Source: Apodospora peruviana
Lineage: Eukaryota > Ascomycota > Sordariomycetes > Sordariales > Lasiosphaeriaceae
Direction of reading: 5' to 3'
NCBI GenBank assembly: GCA_033439685.1
Contig: JAUEDM010000001.1
Coordinates: forward strand, 1,860,001 to 1,924,000
DNA length: 64,000 nucleotides
The notes beneath the pieces were generated by a model, which was given only the letters and a program-made list of their open reading frames with translations, made no database searches and was not told the DNA's origin. Shown here piece by piece: positions 45,660 to 57,700 of this stretch (position 1 is the first letter of the stretch; each line of letters starts with the position of its first letter). The position numbers were made by a program, and so were the translations under genes.

Positions 45660-46775
45660 ATGCCTCAGGTTCTAGGAAAGGATGTTGGCACAATTGGCTT
45701 CGGCCTCATGGGTGAGTGAGCCCCTCTCATCCGTCCAATCTTCATTCTAAGCCGAACCGTTCATTAACACCTCTATAGGCCTCACATGGCGCGCAACCCC
45801 TCCCCCTCCGGAACAAGCCTTTGAGGCGATGCGCGCGGCCCTCGTGAACGGCATGAACTACTGGAACGCCGCCGAGTTCTACGGCACGCCCGAGTACAAC
45901 TCACTGACCCTGCTCGAGCGGTACTTCGAAAAGTACCCCGAGGACGCCGACAAGGTCGTGCTGGGTGTCAAGGGCGCCGTCGGCCTCAACGCCAGCGGCC
46001 CCGACGGCTCGCCAGAGGAGATCCGCCGCTCCATCGACAACTGCCTGCGCATCCTCAAGGGCCGCAAGAAGATCGACGTGTTTGAGCCCGCTCGGCGGGA
46101 CAAGAAGGTGCCGCTCGAGATCACTTTCGCCGCCATCAACGAGTACGTGGAAAAGGGCCTCGTCGGCGGCGTCGGCATTAGCGAAGTAGCCGCCGCAACC
46201 ATCCACGAGGCCGCCAAGATCACAAAGATCGTGTCCGTCGAGGTCGAGCTCAGTCTCATGGCGACCGACATCCTCGACAACGGCGTGGTCGCGGCATGCG
46301 CCGAGCACGACATCCCGGTTATCGCCTATTCCCCCCTCGGCCGCGGCGTAAGTAGTCCTACTACTCTCTAACCCTTCAACAAAGTTAAAACTGACTTTTA
46401 TGATAGATGTTCACAACCCAATTCAAGTCCCACGCCGACATCCCTAAGGACTCGTTCCTGCAGCACTTCCCGCGCTTCAGCCCGGAAAACTTCGACAACA
46501 ACATGAAGCTGGTCAAGCAGGTCGAGGAGCTCGCGAGCAAAAAAGGCTGCACGCCGGCGCAGCTGGCCATCTCCTGGACCGCCAACCTGTCCAGGCGGCG
46601 GCCGGGCCTGCCGACCATCATCCCGATCCCGGGCGCCACCACGGCTTCTCGCGTAAACGAGAACGCCGTCTACGTGGAGCTTAGTGATGCCGAGATGGCC
46701 GAGATCGACGAGACGCTGTCCAAGTTTGAGGTTGTCGGGAGACGCTACCCGGAGCAAATGCCCATCGAGACATAG
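45660..46775 (+). CDS. Aldo-keto reductase, pyridoxal-reductase-like
   Basis: Three exons, 45660-45711, 45779-46347 and 46407-46775; 329 aa. A (beta/alpha)8 NADPH-dependent reductase. It resembles fungal Plr1-type (AKR8-like) reductases, which convert pyridoxal to pyridoxine, but other carbonyl substrates are possible. The N-terminus (GKDVGTIGFGLMGLTWR) fits this group. The catalytic region NYWNAAEFYGTPEYNS keeps the Tyr, while the usual Asp of the DTAxxYG motif is not at its place (Asn or Ala), as in related fungal sequences. The catalytic Lys is in VVLGVKGAV. YSPLGRG, SHADIP and IPIPGATTASRVNENA form the cofactor-binding end. Intron 2 falls after YSPLGRG. Confidence 0.88.
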
Positions 46776-47847
46776 AGAGGGACACACATAGATTGAGACT
46801 GTAAACATGATGCAACAACAAACTTATCTAGCTACCTAGGTACCTGATAGCAGTTTCAACTTCGATTTCAATATACTCTTCAGGACCAGTTAGTTCAAAT
46901 ATCCCAGAAAGCGTGTAAAACGGGGGAATGCGTAAAGATGGTGATGGCAGGTCTAATCAGAAGTGAGATGTTGTCCACAGTGTATAACTTCTCCCACTCT
47001 CTTTCAAGGACAACGCCGAGAAAAAAAGGGGATCCATTATCTTGAGAATTGCAGAACTCATATTTTTGTTCATCATAAGAAAGCCAGTGCACCAAAGAAG
47101 GAAGTGGAAAAGAGGTAGGAACTTACAGGTCATATATTTTCAGAGTATGCGCTACCGCAAATCCATTTTTGTTGAAACCATTCATGGACAACACCGACCT
47201 ACCTTGCTCGGAACCAGGTTTCCAGAATCTGGTGCAAAATCTTTTCTTGTGAAAATTGCGTAGGTTGATTCATTCGCATTGTATGTCATGGTCCTCGCAG
47301 CCCATTTGTTTGTGTCTTCTGTGAAGCAATAAAGAGGACGAGCTCATCGCATTGGAGAGCAAAGACGCGCGAAAGAGTGGAATTTGATGGACGGGTGAAA
47401 ATCTGAGCTTTTATGGATGGGAATTAACGGGGCCTTTTTTCGTGAGTGACTTCAACTTACGTCAGCCGATCCACCCTAAAGGGTTAGGGTCTGAATAGCA
47501 ACTTGTGAACTTCAGCTTCTGTTGAACCCTGCACTGAGTATGACTTTCCAGTTTACCTAACTGGATTCTGTATTGCAGCTGTAGGTGATGGCAGCAATGG
47601 ACAATGGATAGAGAAAGTGAATATTTGATCGTCCTCTAATACGTTTATTTGCCTTCACCGCCGCGCAACACGATACTGATATTAGAACGAAGAGGAAAGT
47701 AAGCCGAATATCCCCAGCAGACAAGCAGTACCAGCGCGCCAAATGAACCACATACCCATCATGACCACTTAGTAGTTAGAAAATGCTTTTTGATGTAACA
47801 TCGGCATAATCAAGAATAAAGTACGTAGGTGACAGACAAACGTTCGT
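46776..47847. other. Convergent intergenic region with a telobox-like palindrome
   Basis: Lies between the 3' ends of the aldo-keto reductase (+) and dynein intermediate chain (-). CCCTAAAGGGTTAGGG at 47474-47489 is an inverted pair of telomere-type hexamers. No gene is supported. Confidence 0.4.
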
Positions 47848-49985
47848 TTACACAGCAGCACCAGTGACAGCAGTCCCATTAACACTCGCACCACCTACCG
47901 CCTCCAACCGATTCACCAACTTCTTCACATTCGTCCACTCCTCATTCTTCAGCCCTTCCTTGCCTCCAAGATCCGGCCCAACCTCAAACATCGTCAGCGC
48001 GCCATCGATCCCGCCTGTAGCCAACCGCTTGCCTTCGCCCTGCTCCCACGCGATCTTGTTAAGACTCTTGCTAAGCATCGTGCGCCCATCCTTTCTCGCG
48101 CTGGGGGATATGCGTGCCACTGGCTCCTCCGTCTCGACTGTTATGTCCCACAGCTCCAACCAGCCCGCGCCATCGACAAGACTGAACACGCCCGGCTTGA
48201 TGGGCGACCAGGCCGCGTCGTAGACCACATCCTCGCGGACAAAGTCCAGCAGCGGGGTGACGTGCGCTTCGCCGCCAACCGCGCCGAGGCCGGTTCCAAC
48301 TGCCGACGTGGCCGCTGGGGCGCGCACCTTCCACATCTTGACACTCCAGTCGAGACTGGACGACAGGACAAGATCACCCAAGTCAACCGGCCCACGCGCG
48401 GGGTGGAAGTCGACCGACATCACCGGCGCCGCATGGCCCTTGTAGCTGACACGCGAATCGACGCCGGCTTTGGCGCCGGCGCGGTCGTATCGATGGCAGG
48501 GGAAGATTGTACCCTCCTCGGAACCCACGAGGAAGAATGTCGGGTCGGCCTGGGGGAAAGCCATGCACGTAGGGCTGAGGTCTTCGTTTTTGGCTGGCGG
48601 TGGTGCCGCCAGCGTGAGGGACTCCTGCGGCTGGGCGAGCATGTCGACGCTCCAGCCACACACCGCGCCGTCGGTCGAGCACGAAATGATGTTATTCGCG
48701 TTTTGCGTGCCGACCATGTCCACACAGTAGACCGGGTGCGTGTGCCCCGAGCCCGTGAGCGGCGTCTTTTGCACCGGTGCGGACCGGGCGCGCGTGTCCC
48801 ACAGCAGCACCTGCCCGCTGTAGGCGCCGCCGATAATCAGGTTGGGGTGGAAGGGAGAGAACTTGGCCGTCAGGATATCAGACTGGGCATGGAAGACGAA
48901 CTCAGGTCGGTCGTGAAGGTGCACGTTCCACACCTGCACAATTCCGTCTGGGTCGTGAGGTGCCGTGGGGTTCTTGGTGTATGATGCTAACAGGAGTTCA
49001 GGAAACTTGGGGGAGAAGTCGATGGAGCTGATCATCCGCTTCTTGGACCACCGCTCATCGTAGAATTGGGCTACTTCTCTGACTTTCCGGCGGCCCTTTC
49101 CTCCTGTGTTGCCATGTTGTTCGTCGTCGTCGTCTCTGTCTAGCACCTGGAGGGTGTAGTCGGTCAAAATATCGTATTCTTGGTCGAGCGCTTTCTCAAT
49201 GACCTTGGTTGACCTGTCGATGAAGTCCATGAAATCATCGGACTGCGTGACAGCCCGGAGTTCCTCGCTGTTGAGGGGCCGGATGGGGAAATTTGCCACG
49301 GCAGCTGGCTTGATAACCCCATCTGTCACGAGCTGCTTCGTCGCTCTCAGCTCATCTTCTATCTCCTTCCGTATGTTCTCGCGTAATTCCTCCTCGCGGT
49401 CCCGTTCCCTCCTGCTCAGTCGCTTACTCGGCGTGGCTGTGGGAAGCTCTTCGTTGTCCGATTCCGAAAGAGCGCGGGGCCGGCTAGGGGACGTCCATTC
49501 ATCTGACGTCTGCACGCCTTTGCTGTATGAGAATACCTCCTTCACCGGCGAGGGCGGACATTCGTAGATGGTGGTGAGAGAGACCGTGGAAAGCACTTGT
49601 GGTTGCTGTGTCGGGGTCGCCTGTTCCTTCCCAGAAGCTGCGATCTCGGATGTTTCGTTGCTGAGTTCACCGGTGCTGACGACGCTGTGTGGTCGACTTC
49701 CGTGTCGCGCGGGTGAGTTCGCCCCGGTTGAGGACGGTCGACTCTCGCCAACTAGGTCCCTAATGAGTTTCTCGAGTCCATCGCGGTCGGTCCGGGGCGG
49801 AGGAGCGAACTGAGCCGCTAACTAAGGAACAGTCAGTAAATCATAGTGCGTCCGAACAAGCAAGAGAAACGCACTTCTGACGGCGATCCGCTGGGCCGCG
49901 ATGTCGTAGCCCGAAGTTCCCTCTGTCGCTTGAGCTCTGCAAGCTTGGCCTTCTTCGCGAGAATCTCATCTCGACGTTGTTGCAT
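47848..49985 (-). CDS. nudI: Cytoplasmic dynein intermediate chain
   Basis: Two exons, 49985-49875 and 49821-47848; 694 aa. The intermediate chain links the dynein heavy chain to dynactin and the light chains for minus-end transport on microtubules, including nuclear migration in hyphae. The N-terminus MQQRRDEILAKKAKLAELKR is the charged helix that binds dynactin p150. A Ser/Pro-rich segment follows, then VLSTVSLTTIYECPP and VKEVFSYSKGVQTSDEW, the region that contacts light chains. A charged helix lies at about 165-195 (RRERDREEELRENIRKEIED). From about residue 285 to the end there are WD40 repeats (VWNVHLHDRPEFVF, SGQVLLWDTRARS, SLDWSVKMWKV). Intron donor GTGCGT, branch TTACTGAC. Confidence 0.95.
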
Positions 49986-51038
49986 CTTGCCAACTCACTA
50001 GACCCATCTCAGGAGCTCGCTCCTGACTCCTGCTTCTCGCTACGCAAGTTGTTATCGAGTGCCCCAGGGGCAGATTTGGCGTTGGGGTTCGCTTTGTTCC
50101 GTGGACAGTATTTCGTCCCTGGTTTGACTAAAGAAGTCGAGATCGCTTGGTAATAAACTTAAGAAAGTCGTAATACAGCTTCGGTCAAAATTACAGCATA
50201 TGCTGGGCTGGGTGTGTAGGATAGGATGTCGACAGTAGGTATGGCCAGTCGGGGCCCTTTCAACTTTCCTTGCGCGTCGTTCGCGACTGTGCAAGCGGGT
50301 TGCAGGGGCGTTGGGCGTTGAACGAGGTTCCCCTTGCGGCTGTAACTGCACCAGTGGGGTGGTGATACCTCGTTCCAAGTGTGGATTGAACTGTGAACCG
50401 TACGGATTACGGATCCCTAAACCGTACATCAATTGTACAGACATTACTCGCCACTAATCAGCCCAATAAATAGAAATGGGAAGCGACCTTAAGAACCTTA
50501 TCGACCGATATCAAGTATTCCAGCGACTTATGATCAATATTTCGAGGACTCATGGATGAGTTTCCGGCATGGTTATGAGCTTGTTACCGTAAATGCCAAG
50601 TTACATTACAGTACGGGTTAATCCGTACGGGATCTGGTAATTGGCCGTCAACACGTGACGCTGGGCCGCGCCGTTTCCCCTGCCGGACGCCCGAACCAGC
50701 GCCCGGCGACCGACCTGCACGCCAACCTGGCAGCAAGCTGCTGTGTGGACCCGCCTGGGTAAAAAAACAAGGCCGCCGCGAAAAATCCCGAAGCTCTTGC
50801 CCGAAACTGGAACAACCACTGCTGTTCCCGCAAAACTTCTAACATCCTCAATCGGACCGCCCCCCGAACAAAACGAACCCTCGACGACGACAACATCCGA
50901 AAGTCGCCCAATTGACCATCCAATTGCCATCCCGACCGAGCCCCGCGTTCGAACTCGACCTAATTTCATCTCCCCGATCGCGAAAAAGGACGCATATCTC
51001 CTCTCGGATCTGACGGGTACATCGCAAACAGACACACG
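49986..51038. other. Divergent promoter region
   Basis: Contains the promoters of the dynein intermediate chain (-) and ATP synthase subunit e (+). The minus frames at 50052-51250 overlap the 5' region of the second gene and are not supported. Confidence 0.5.
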
Positions 51039-51575
51039 ATGTCTACTTCCTCCGCAACCAACGTGAGTGACCACCAGTCCGGACACACAAAATACCGAGC
51101 TCCCTGAACAGTATATACACATCCAGCCACATACATCCAACCGATTTTGAAGGGGACAGAGTTGTAATGACAATGTTGCTCGTGTTTAGGTCCTCCGGTA
51201 CACGGCCCTCGGCCTGGGCATCTTCTACGGCTTCTCGCACCAGCGGTCACTCAGCTCGGCGCAAAAGGCGGCGGCTGCGCAGAAGGAGTACGAGCACAAG
51301 CAGAGCTTAATAGCCAAGGCCAAGGCAGAGTTTGCCAAGTCGAAGCAACCCGCGAGCAGCGCATCCAAGGCCGGAGGACGTATGTATATTTTTGTCTTGT
51401 TTTACCCACCTACCTTACTTATTAGGCAGGCCGGGTGGTGTGCCAGAATACGAGGTGTTTGTTGTACGGGTTGTGACTGACTTTGTGTGGGACAAAAACA
51501 GCAATCACGGATCTGACGGATCCGAAGTTCGACCTCGAGGCGCTCATCAGCTCGCTGGACGGTGCCAAGGCTTAA
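51039..51575 (+). CDS. TIM11: Mitochondrial F1Fo ATP synthase subunit e
   Basis: Three exons, 51039-51062, 51190-51379 and 51502-51575; 95 aa, the normal size. A small inner-membrane protein that, with subunit g, promotes ATP synthase dimers and cristae shape. Residues 1-25 form the single membrane helix (VLRYTALGLGIFYGFSHQ), including the GxxxG motif GIFYG needed for dimer contact. An Ala/Lys/Gln-rich helix (AQKAAAAQKEYEHKQSLIAK) follows, then the short tail ITDLTDPKFDLEALISSLD. Introns have GTGAGT and GTATGT donors; the first coding exon is 24 nt. Confidence 0.93.
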
Positions 51576-52523
51576 TTTCTAGAAAGGAGGACGGGCAGTT
51601 TGCAGCAAGCTGCGACAGCAATTATTAAATCGGAACGGGGGAGAGTGAGCGAGCAAGCAAGCCATTTGGTAGTATTTTGAGGGTGACCGGGGTTTCTGAA
51701 ATCTGCCGATGCGACACGGCAACGCAAAACTCTCCTGGAAAGAGGACGGATCAATGGACGAGAGAACGTGATGGTGGCGGCGATGGGCTTTTCGTAATAC
51801 TACTCTTGGGGAAGCCATAGCTGGTAGTTAGTTCGGGGGCGTCGGTGAGAAGAGAGGGCAGGCGATGGTGGCCCCGTGTTTTTGTTCCTCTGCCTCCCTT
51901 CTGATTTGCAAACAAGAGCGTGCAAATGGAGGATGGTAGAGAGAAGAAGACACGGTTGTATTATTTTCTATTCCTTCATATACATGGTACACAAACAGAC
52001 AAACGACAGCCACGGCATTAGAGATTTCCTTCTTCTCTTCTTACTTTTCTCGGTCAAGAAAGCGCTGTACAATGTGTACAATTATTGGTAAATTAGAGGA
52101 GATGGGAAGTCAAACTGGGCGAGAAGAGTTTGGACGGAAAACGTGATTAGGAGCCATGTGAACTACCAGGTAGATCAAACGAGAAATAATCAGTGAAATA
52201 AATACGTTTAGGTGCTAATACAACTATGTAAATGTGAGAAATCCCAATGCGTCTATCGTCTTCTTTCGTATTTTCCTTGAGTCATTACCCACGTCAAAGA
52301 GTACCACCGTTGTTCCCCCAACCGTCTCTCCAGAACTGACCAGCCAGCAGTACATAGAAAAGGAGGCCTAGATACTCCGTGCATACATGCTACCTTATCA
52401 CATGCTAATAACCCATATCTAGATAAGAAAAAGAGAAACCGAGACACAAAACGAAATCAAACACCAAAGTATGTACCTATGCCTCACCCACTATGTATAC
52501 TTTCCTACCCAAGTCGCCAATAG
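51576..52523. other. Convergent intergenic region
   Basis: 3' flanks of ATP synthase subunit e (+) and the Zn2Cys6 gene (-). Nothing else is supported. Confidence 0.4.
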
Positions 52524-54796
52524 TCACTCATATCCGAACTCAAATAAGTCAACATGAAAGTCCACTTGTTGCTGCGGAACAACACCAGCCGCAGCTGCAG
52601 CCGCTAAATGCTGCTGTTGCTGTTGGTGGTGATGATGCGTATGTTGATGATTGTTGCTCTCGACCACGTTGGGACCAGCCCACAGCAAACTAGCATCATC
52701 GTCTTGCCTACCACCGCCACCACCTTCGCTGTCAAAGAGGATCCTTCGCTCAATGTTCACGGCCACCTGCTGCAGCCTCGGTAGAATCGGCTGGCCGAGA
52801 TCCAGACTCTGAAGACAGCTAGCAGCGACAGAGAGCCCGACAAACTCCTTGAAATGAAATAGCGACTGCCGCGCCCGTTTCCCAAAGATTTCAAGGCTCT
52901 GCCGCAAAATGGCCCACGTTTCCGATCTGGACGGGATGGACCCTTGGTCCCGAACACGATCAAAGTCTCGGCCCCTGAGCGCGAGCATGAGGTAGAACAT
53001 GGCAGCCCCGAAGTCGTCGTGACAAAGATCGACCAGCCAGTTAGTGGTTATTATGGGCAGCTGCGGAGAAGACTGTGCCAACGGCGATGGGGACCTGGAA
53101 TGATGGGTGATTGTGGTGACAGCTGGAGCAGTCGTCGGCGACGACAAATGCCACGCTTGCTGCGTGCGCAGCAGCGAGATGGAGCTCTGAATTACTTGCC
53201 GCGTCGCATCAGGGCTCCGAGTCCATCCCCCGCGGGGAGTACAGGCGTAGTCGTGCTGCAGGGCCATCAAAGTCCGATGGACGAGGACGCGCAAGAACTG
53301 TACCTGCGTGCTGACCCTGTCCATGGTTTCGATTTCAGGACGAACGTGCGATCCCATGCACAACTCATGCTCCGCTTCTTCCAGCTTATGGCGCAGTTGC
53401 CGAACCCAAGGCTGCATCTTGCTCTGCTCGAAAACGCCCTGTTGGTTCGGGGAGTTCAACGTGTTGATGACTTCAGCCAGTAGCGGGAGGAGCTCGGAGA
53501 GTTTTATCTGATAAGTGCTGTCGGTAAAGACGTCGAGTGGCGCGCATCGGACCTCCTCGAGCATCCAGCCGTGTTCTGAGTGGGAAATGTCGTCGTCGTC
53601 GAGGTTGAGAGGGGTATCGGCGTCGTGGTCACGGCATACGTACGATGTGCCGGTCCTCATAGCGATGTCGAGATCGAGCAGCTGGACTGTCACCCACACC
53701 CGTTTCCGCATCTCGGCTTCGAATGCGGAGATCTCTGGAAAAAGGGACGTTGTTCTATGGAGATGCATCGTCATCGCCAGCCTGGTGGTAATGCCCATGA
53801 GAGACACGAGCTGGGCCTCGGTCGTCCCTTTGACAATCTCCATCATTCGAGCCATGACGGCCAAGCAAAGCGTTCGCACCGTTGTGATGCTGGGCGTGAT
53901 TGAGATGGGACTGCCTCCGTAGAAGAACTGGGCGGCGTCCAGGAGGAGATCCGCGCAGTCTATCCGAGATCGACCTGAGCCACTGAAAAGGTGATCAGGG
54001 GCTGCTCGGCACCCGAGTGCGAGCATCATGCATAGCTGGGAGATCCATATGTCGGGGAGCCGCGCGTCGTCCACCCAGAATTCAAGGAGTTCAAGGTAGA
54101 ACTGTTGCGGATGCATAAGGCGATGAGTGGACTCAAAGGCTCTGAAGTAGCATCGAAGAAGTGCTTCGACGAGCTGCCGTGGCGGGAGTGTGGCAAGGAC
54201 TTGGTCTCGGGTCCGTGAGTACTGACAGCCATCACCGAGAGGAAAACTGATGCCAGGGAGCGAGGAAAAAAGGCATCCAAGATCTCTGAGCTGGCGGTAT
54301 CGGGGCGCCCACTCCGAATCACTGCCCGTAATGTATGGCCAGGCTTCCTCAAACTAAAGGGGTTTGCTTGATTAGGACCAGTTCTTATCATCCCGTAGAT
54401 TGTAGCTGATCAATATCCACGTACCTCACCAGCAATGCTTCTCCAGTGCGTGATCCCGTTCAGCCTGATCCTGCCATCGCTACAGGACGACCCAGGGCTT
54501 GACTCAAGTCGAACAGAATCTTCGGGCTCAGTCGCCGAGCTGGTTGACTCTTGTCTCTGCTTGCTAGCAGGCAACGGTTGATAGAAACATTCGTCGGCAG
54601 TTCCGGACCTAACACAGCGAGAACAGGGCCGGCCTTTGTCGCACTTCAACTTCCGCTGGTGGCAGGGGATACACACGAAGACCCTTCGATTACGTTTTTG
54701 TGCCCTGACGGGGTTCTCTCGTGTGCTGCTGTTGAGGTCAAGGATGGAGAAGGTGGAGAAGAATCCGGCGGGTTGGCCATTGCTCGATGGGTCCAT
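52524..54796 (-). CDS. Zn2Cys6 transcription factor with fungal TF domain
   Basis: Two exons, 54796-54425 and 54353-52524 (71-bp intron, donor GTACGT, branch CTAAT); 733 aa. A DNA-binding regulator. The binuclear cluster is at residues 42-70 with C-x2-C-x6-C-x5-C-x2-C-x8-C (VCIPCHQRKLKCDKGRPC, then SRC and DEC). A Ser/Glu-rich linker precedes a large helical middle-homology domain (from PRQLVEALLRCYFRAFESTH through LCMMLALGC and ITTRLAMTMHLHR to RKRVWVTVQLLDLD). The C-terminus has a His/Gln run, a short Ala run and an acidic hydrophobic end (FHVDLFEFGYE) that could activate transcription. Target genes are unknown. The following 7-kb non-coding stretch is upstream of this gene and may include its regulatory DNA. 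Confidence 0.92.
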
Positions 54797-57700
54797 GGTC
54801 GTGTCTCATTTGCTGTCTCCTGGACAGTAATCTCTTGATAGGTGTTTGGTCGTGATGAGGTTGCAAGTCAAACAACAAAAGTGCGTCCCTTTGGCTCCGT
54901 CCGAATGTTCTTTATATGGCTGGTGTGTACGGGGCATATTAATGTTGATATGCCTGCCGACGAACGCCCAGATCGGTCACCATGACCCCTGGCCAGCCAC
55001 AAGCCGAGAAATCGACTCAACCGATGAAACAAACATAACGTTGTCGACGGTCCGCAGCCAGAGCCCTGCAGCCCTAAGATAGAGTAAGTAGGTGGCTCGG
55101 ACTGGGATGGTGCCTCCGGAAACAACGGTTGCGCATACGGCGACTACGTAGATGGTGGACAGGGAGTTAGGATCTTGAGTTCTGTACATGTGGGTGTCGT
55201 TGGTACTTCGAGCAGACCTGGTCGTTGGCGACAGCCGCGCTTCTAGGCCAAGCGCAGGTGGATGATGGCGTTGTCGTGTTGTACCAAGAAGATCAAAGTC
55301 CGCTGCTGTATCGGAGTTTGCAACGACCCCTACCCCCTTACCAAGTGATCCTGCACTGCAACTCGTTAGATCAAGAAGGCTATGATCTATCGTGTGTATG
55401 GGTCAGTATGTACGTGCTATGTTCCACGCTGTGGCCTGAGCTTCCGGATGACTAGTGAGGCAAGCACAGCAAGGTAGATTATGTGATTGAATCCTGCAGT
55501 CCTCTAGCTTTGGTATGTCCTCCGGAGGCACACGGCTTGAGGCTTGTATGGCTATTGGCAGGGGGAAGCTGAGAGGGTGCGGCCACTGCCGGGGGCCGGA
55601 AGCTTGACGATCCATGGGCTGTGGTCCTACGGCAGATGGGGGCAACTCGGCACCACCCTGACGTGCACCCTGACGTGCCTCCCGCCTCGGATTGGGGAAA
55701 CGGGCGTCTCGCACTCAGTTGCTCTGCCCGCATCGGTTGCGTTCCGTCCGGAGGTAAGCGTAAATTGCAGCCTATTGGGTTGCATAGCGGCCAACTTTAA
55801 TTATCCCAATGCTGCTACTTTCCAGGCAGGTAACTCGGTGCAGGCACCATCGCCTTATCTTTTCAGGATGATCTTCACTTCAGATTGTAGAAAAGGGAAT
55901 GGTGGTGACTGGGGACGGGTTGCCGAGACTGAAGGGCACGGCCGCCCACGTCTCGACCGGCGCCGGTTCGGCCGTCGATCGGGAATGTTTTGGCACATGC
56001 CAGCGGAACCGGGAAGGAACTTTGAGCAACAATGACTTCAAGCTCACGTCAGCAGGTTTTTGGAGTCGGGATTTTTTAGGATGGTATATTGCAAAGGTTG
56101 TGCGACTTCAAGCTGGGTGAGGTGTTTAAGAAGAATGCGTTGGATGCGCCGTGGTGTTCCGTGGATGATCCCGGGGTATCGGGGAGCGCTGAACCCGCCA
56201 GTCTGGGTGGTACAGTAAGATCTGTACATGACTCAGGTACATACAATGACGGAAAGAGGTGGTGGCAGGAGCTGTTGCAGCTGCTGGTATCCGTAATTAT
56301 TGAGTGTCCCACCTTCCTCCCTTCCTTCCCGCAGAGCTGGACCGCGAACGTACTTCCCGTTCTTGGCCCGAAACCCGGACGGTGACGGCAGGAGGTTGCT
56401 CCGACATATGGTGGTGGCTTGGGTGAGGTGCTGTAGGAGATTAGGTCTTATTCCATCGCTCCTGCAACACATGGTTTTTTTGTGCGACGTGAACCTCAAC
56501 CTGCCCACAGTTCTGCCTCGCCATGCGTCTTGATTCTTGCGTCTTGCGACTCCAATAAAAGCAACAGACTTGAGAAAGCTCGGTCTTCAAATTGCGAACC
56601 GATGTATTTTACCCACGACAAACTTTATTGCACATACCGCCACAAAATGCAAGGCACTCTGCAAAGTGCAACTGGTCCCATAACCCCCAGATCCGCCATA
56701 TGCAACCCTACGGCATAGAGCTGGGATCAAAGGGCCAGAGTCCCAGACAGTGACCAGGTATGTGTGAAGCAGAGTTCTTTCTTTTAATCTCATGTAGCCT
56801 GTCATTTTATCTTTCAACTACGCACATACGTTCTATGCATCGCAACTCTTATCCAGTCATGTTATTGGTTGCATTCGTCAGCTGAAGCTGTGCCCGAGAA
56901 GAATACAGTCAGTTGGTGTGTGAGTTGCGGACGCCATCCAGCCTCCCAAATCAACTAGTTCCACGGATAGACCAACTAATAACATCCTGCCTATCCGTTA
57001 TCCTTGCGCTGTGTGTCGACGTCGGTTTGGCTCTTCGTCCTCGCATTCGCCTCGAGCGCATGCTCTATACTTATCCCTCAGCAGCCGGTCTTCGCTGTAA
57101 CCCCCGAACGGTCTCGGAGGGACCTTTCCAATCTGGCAATGGCTTCTCCGATCACTAATCGCCGCTCGTCTGGCTCACGACGCTGGAGGCAAAAGGATCT
57201 GCCAACTTGTTTCGTTTCTCAATATGAGCTAATCTTCTCAGCTTTGTCAGTCTGTCAACCGGTTATCTAGACAACATTGCGTCACGGGGGAGGACTTGGA
57301 ATCATGGTGCTATGGGGCTGCCCGATGTGATCGTGATGCGGATATGCACGGCGCTTGCATACCTGACTTGTTGACCACGCGGCACCAACGGGTAGTCGAG
57401 AAGACGGCTCCGGGGCATTCTCTTAATCACCACGACAGGACGTGCCGCAGTCTTGGGACACGCCAAGCGCCACATGTCGGTGATATATCTCGACGCAGTG
57501 TCAGGCAGAATCATTGCGCCAAATAACAATTGTACCGAGGTCTTCTATGCTAGACCGACAGTCTCGACCCCACGACCCGGCTCGGACATTGGAATGGATG
57601 GCCATCGGAGTCTCGAGAGAAAAGACCATTGAGCCAAGTACGTGTAGCTCGATCCTGGACATAGTGCCGGGAACTTGGACCCGTTTAACGGCAGACGCAC

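Noticed and set aside
54868..56035. Several frames of 80-163 residues near 55-56 kb
   Set aside because: Composition looks random, with no domain and no good start or splice sites.
57004..57270. Signal-peptide-like hydrophobic stretch (VWLFVLAFASSACSIL)
   Set aside because: The frame has no ATG before it and no Cys pattern or continuation typical of a secreted protein.
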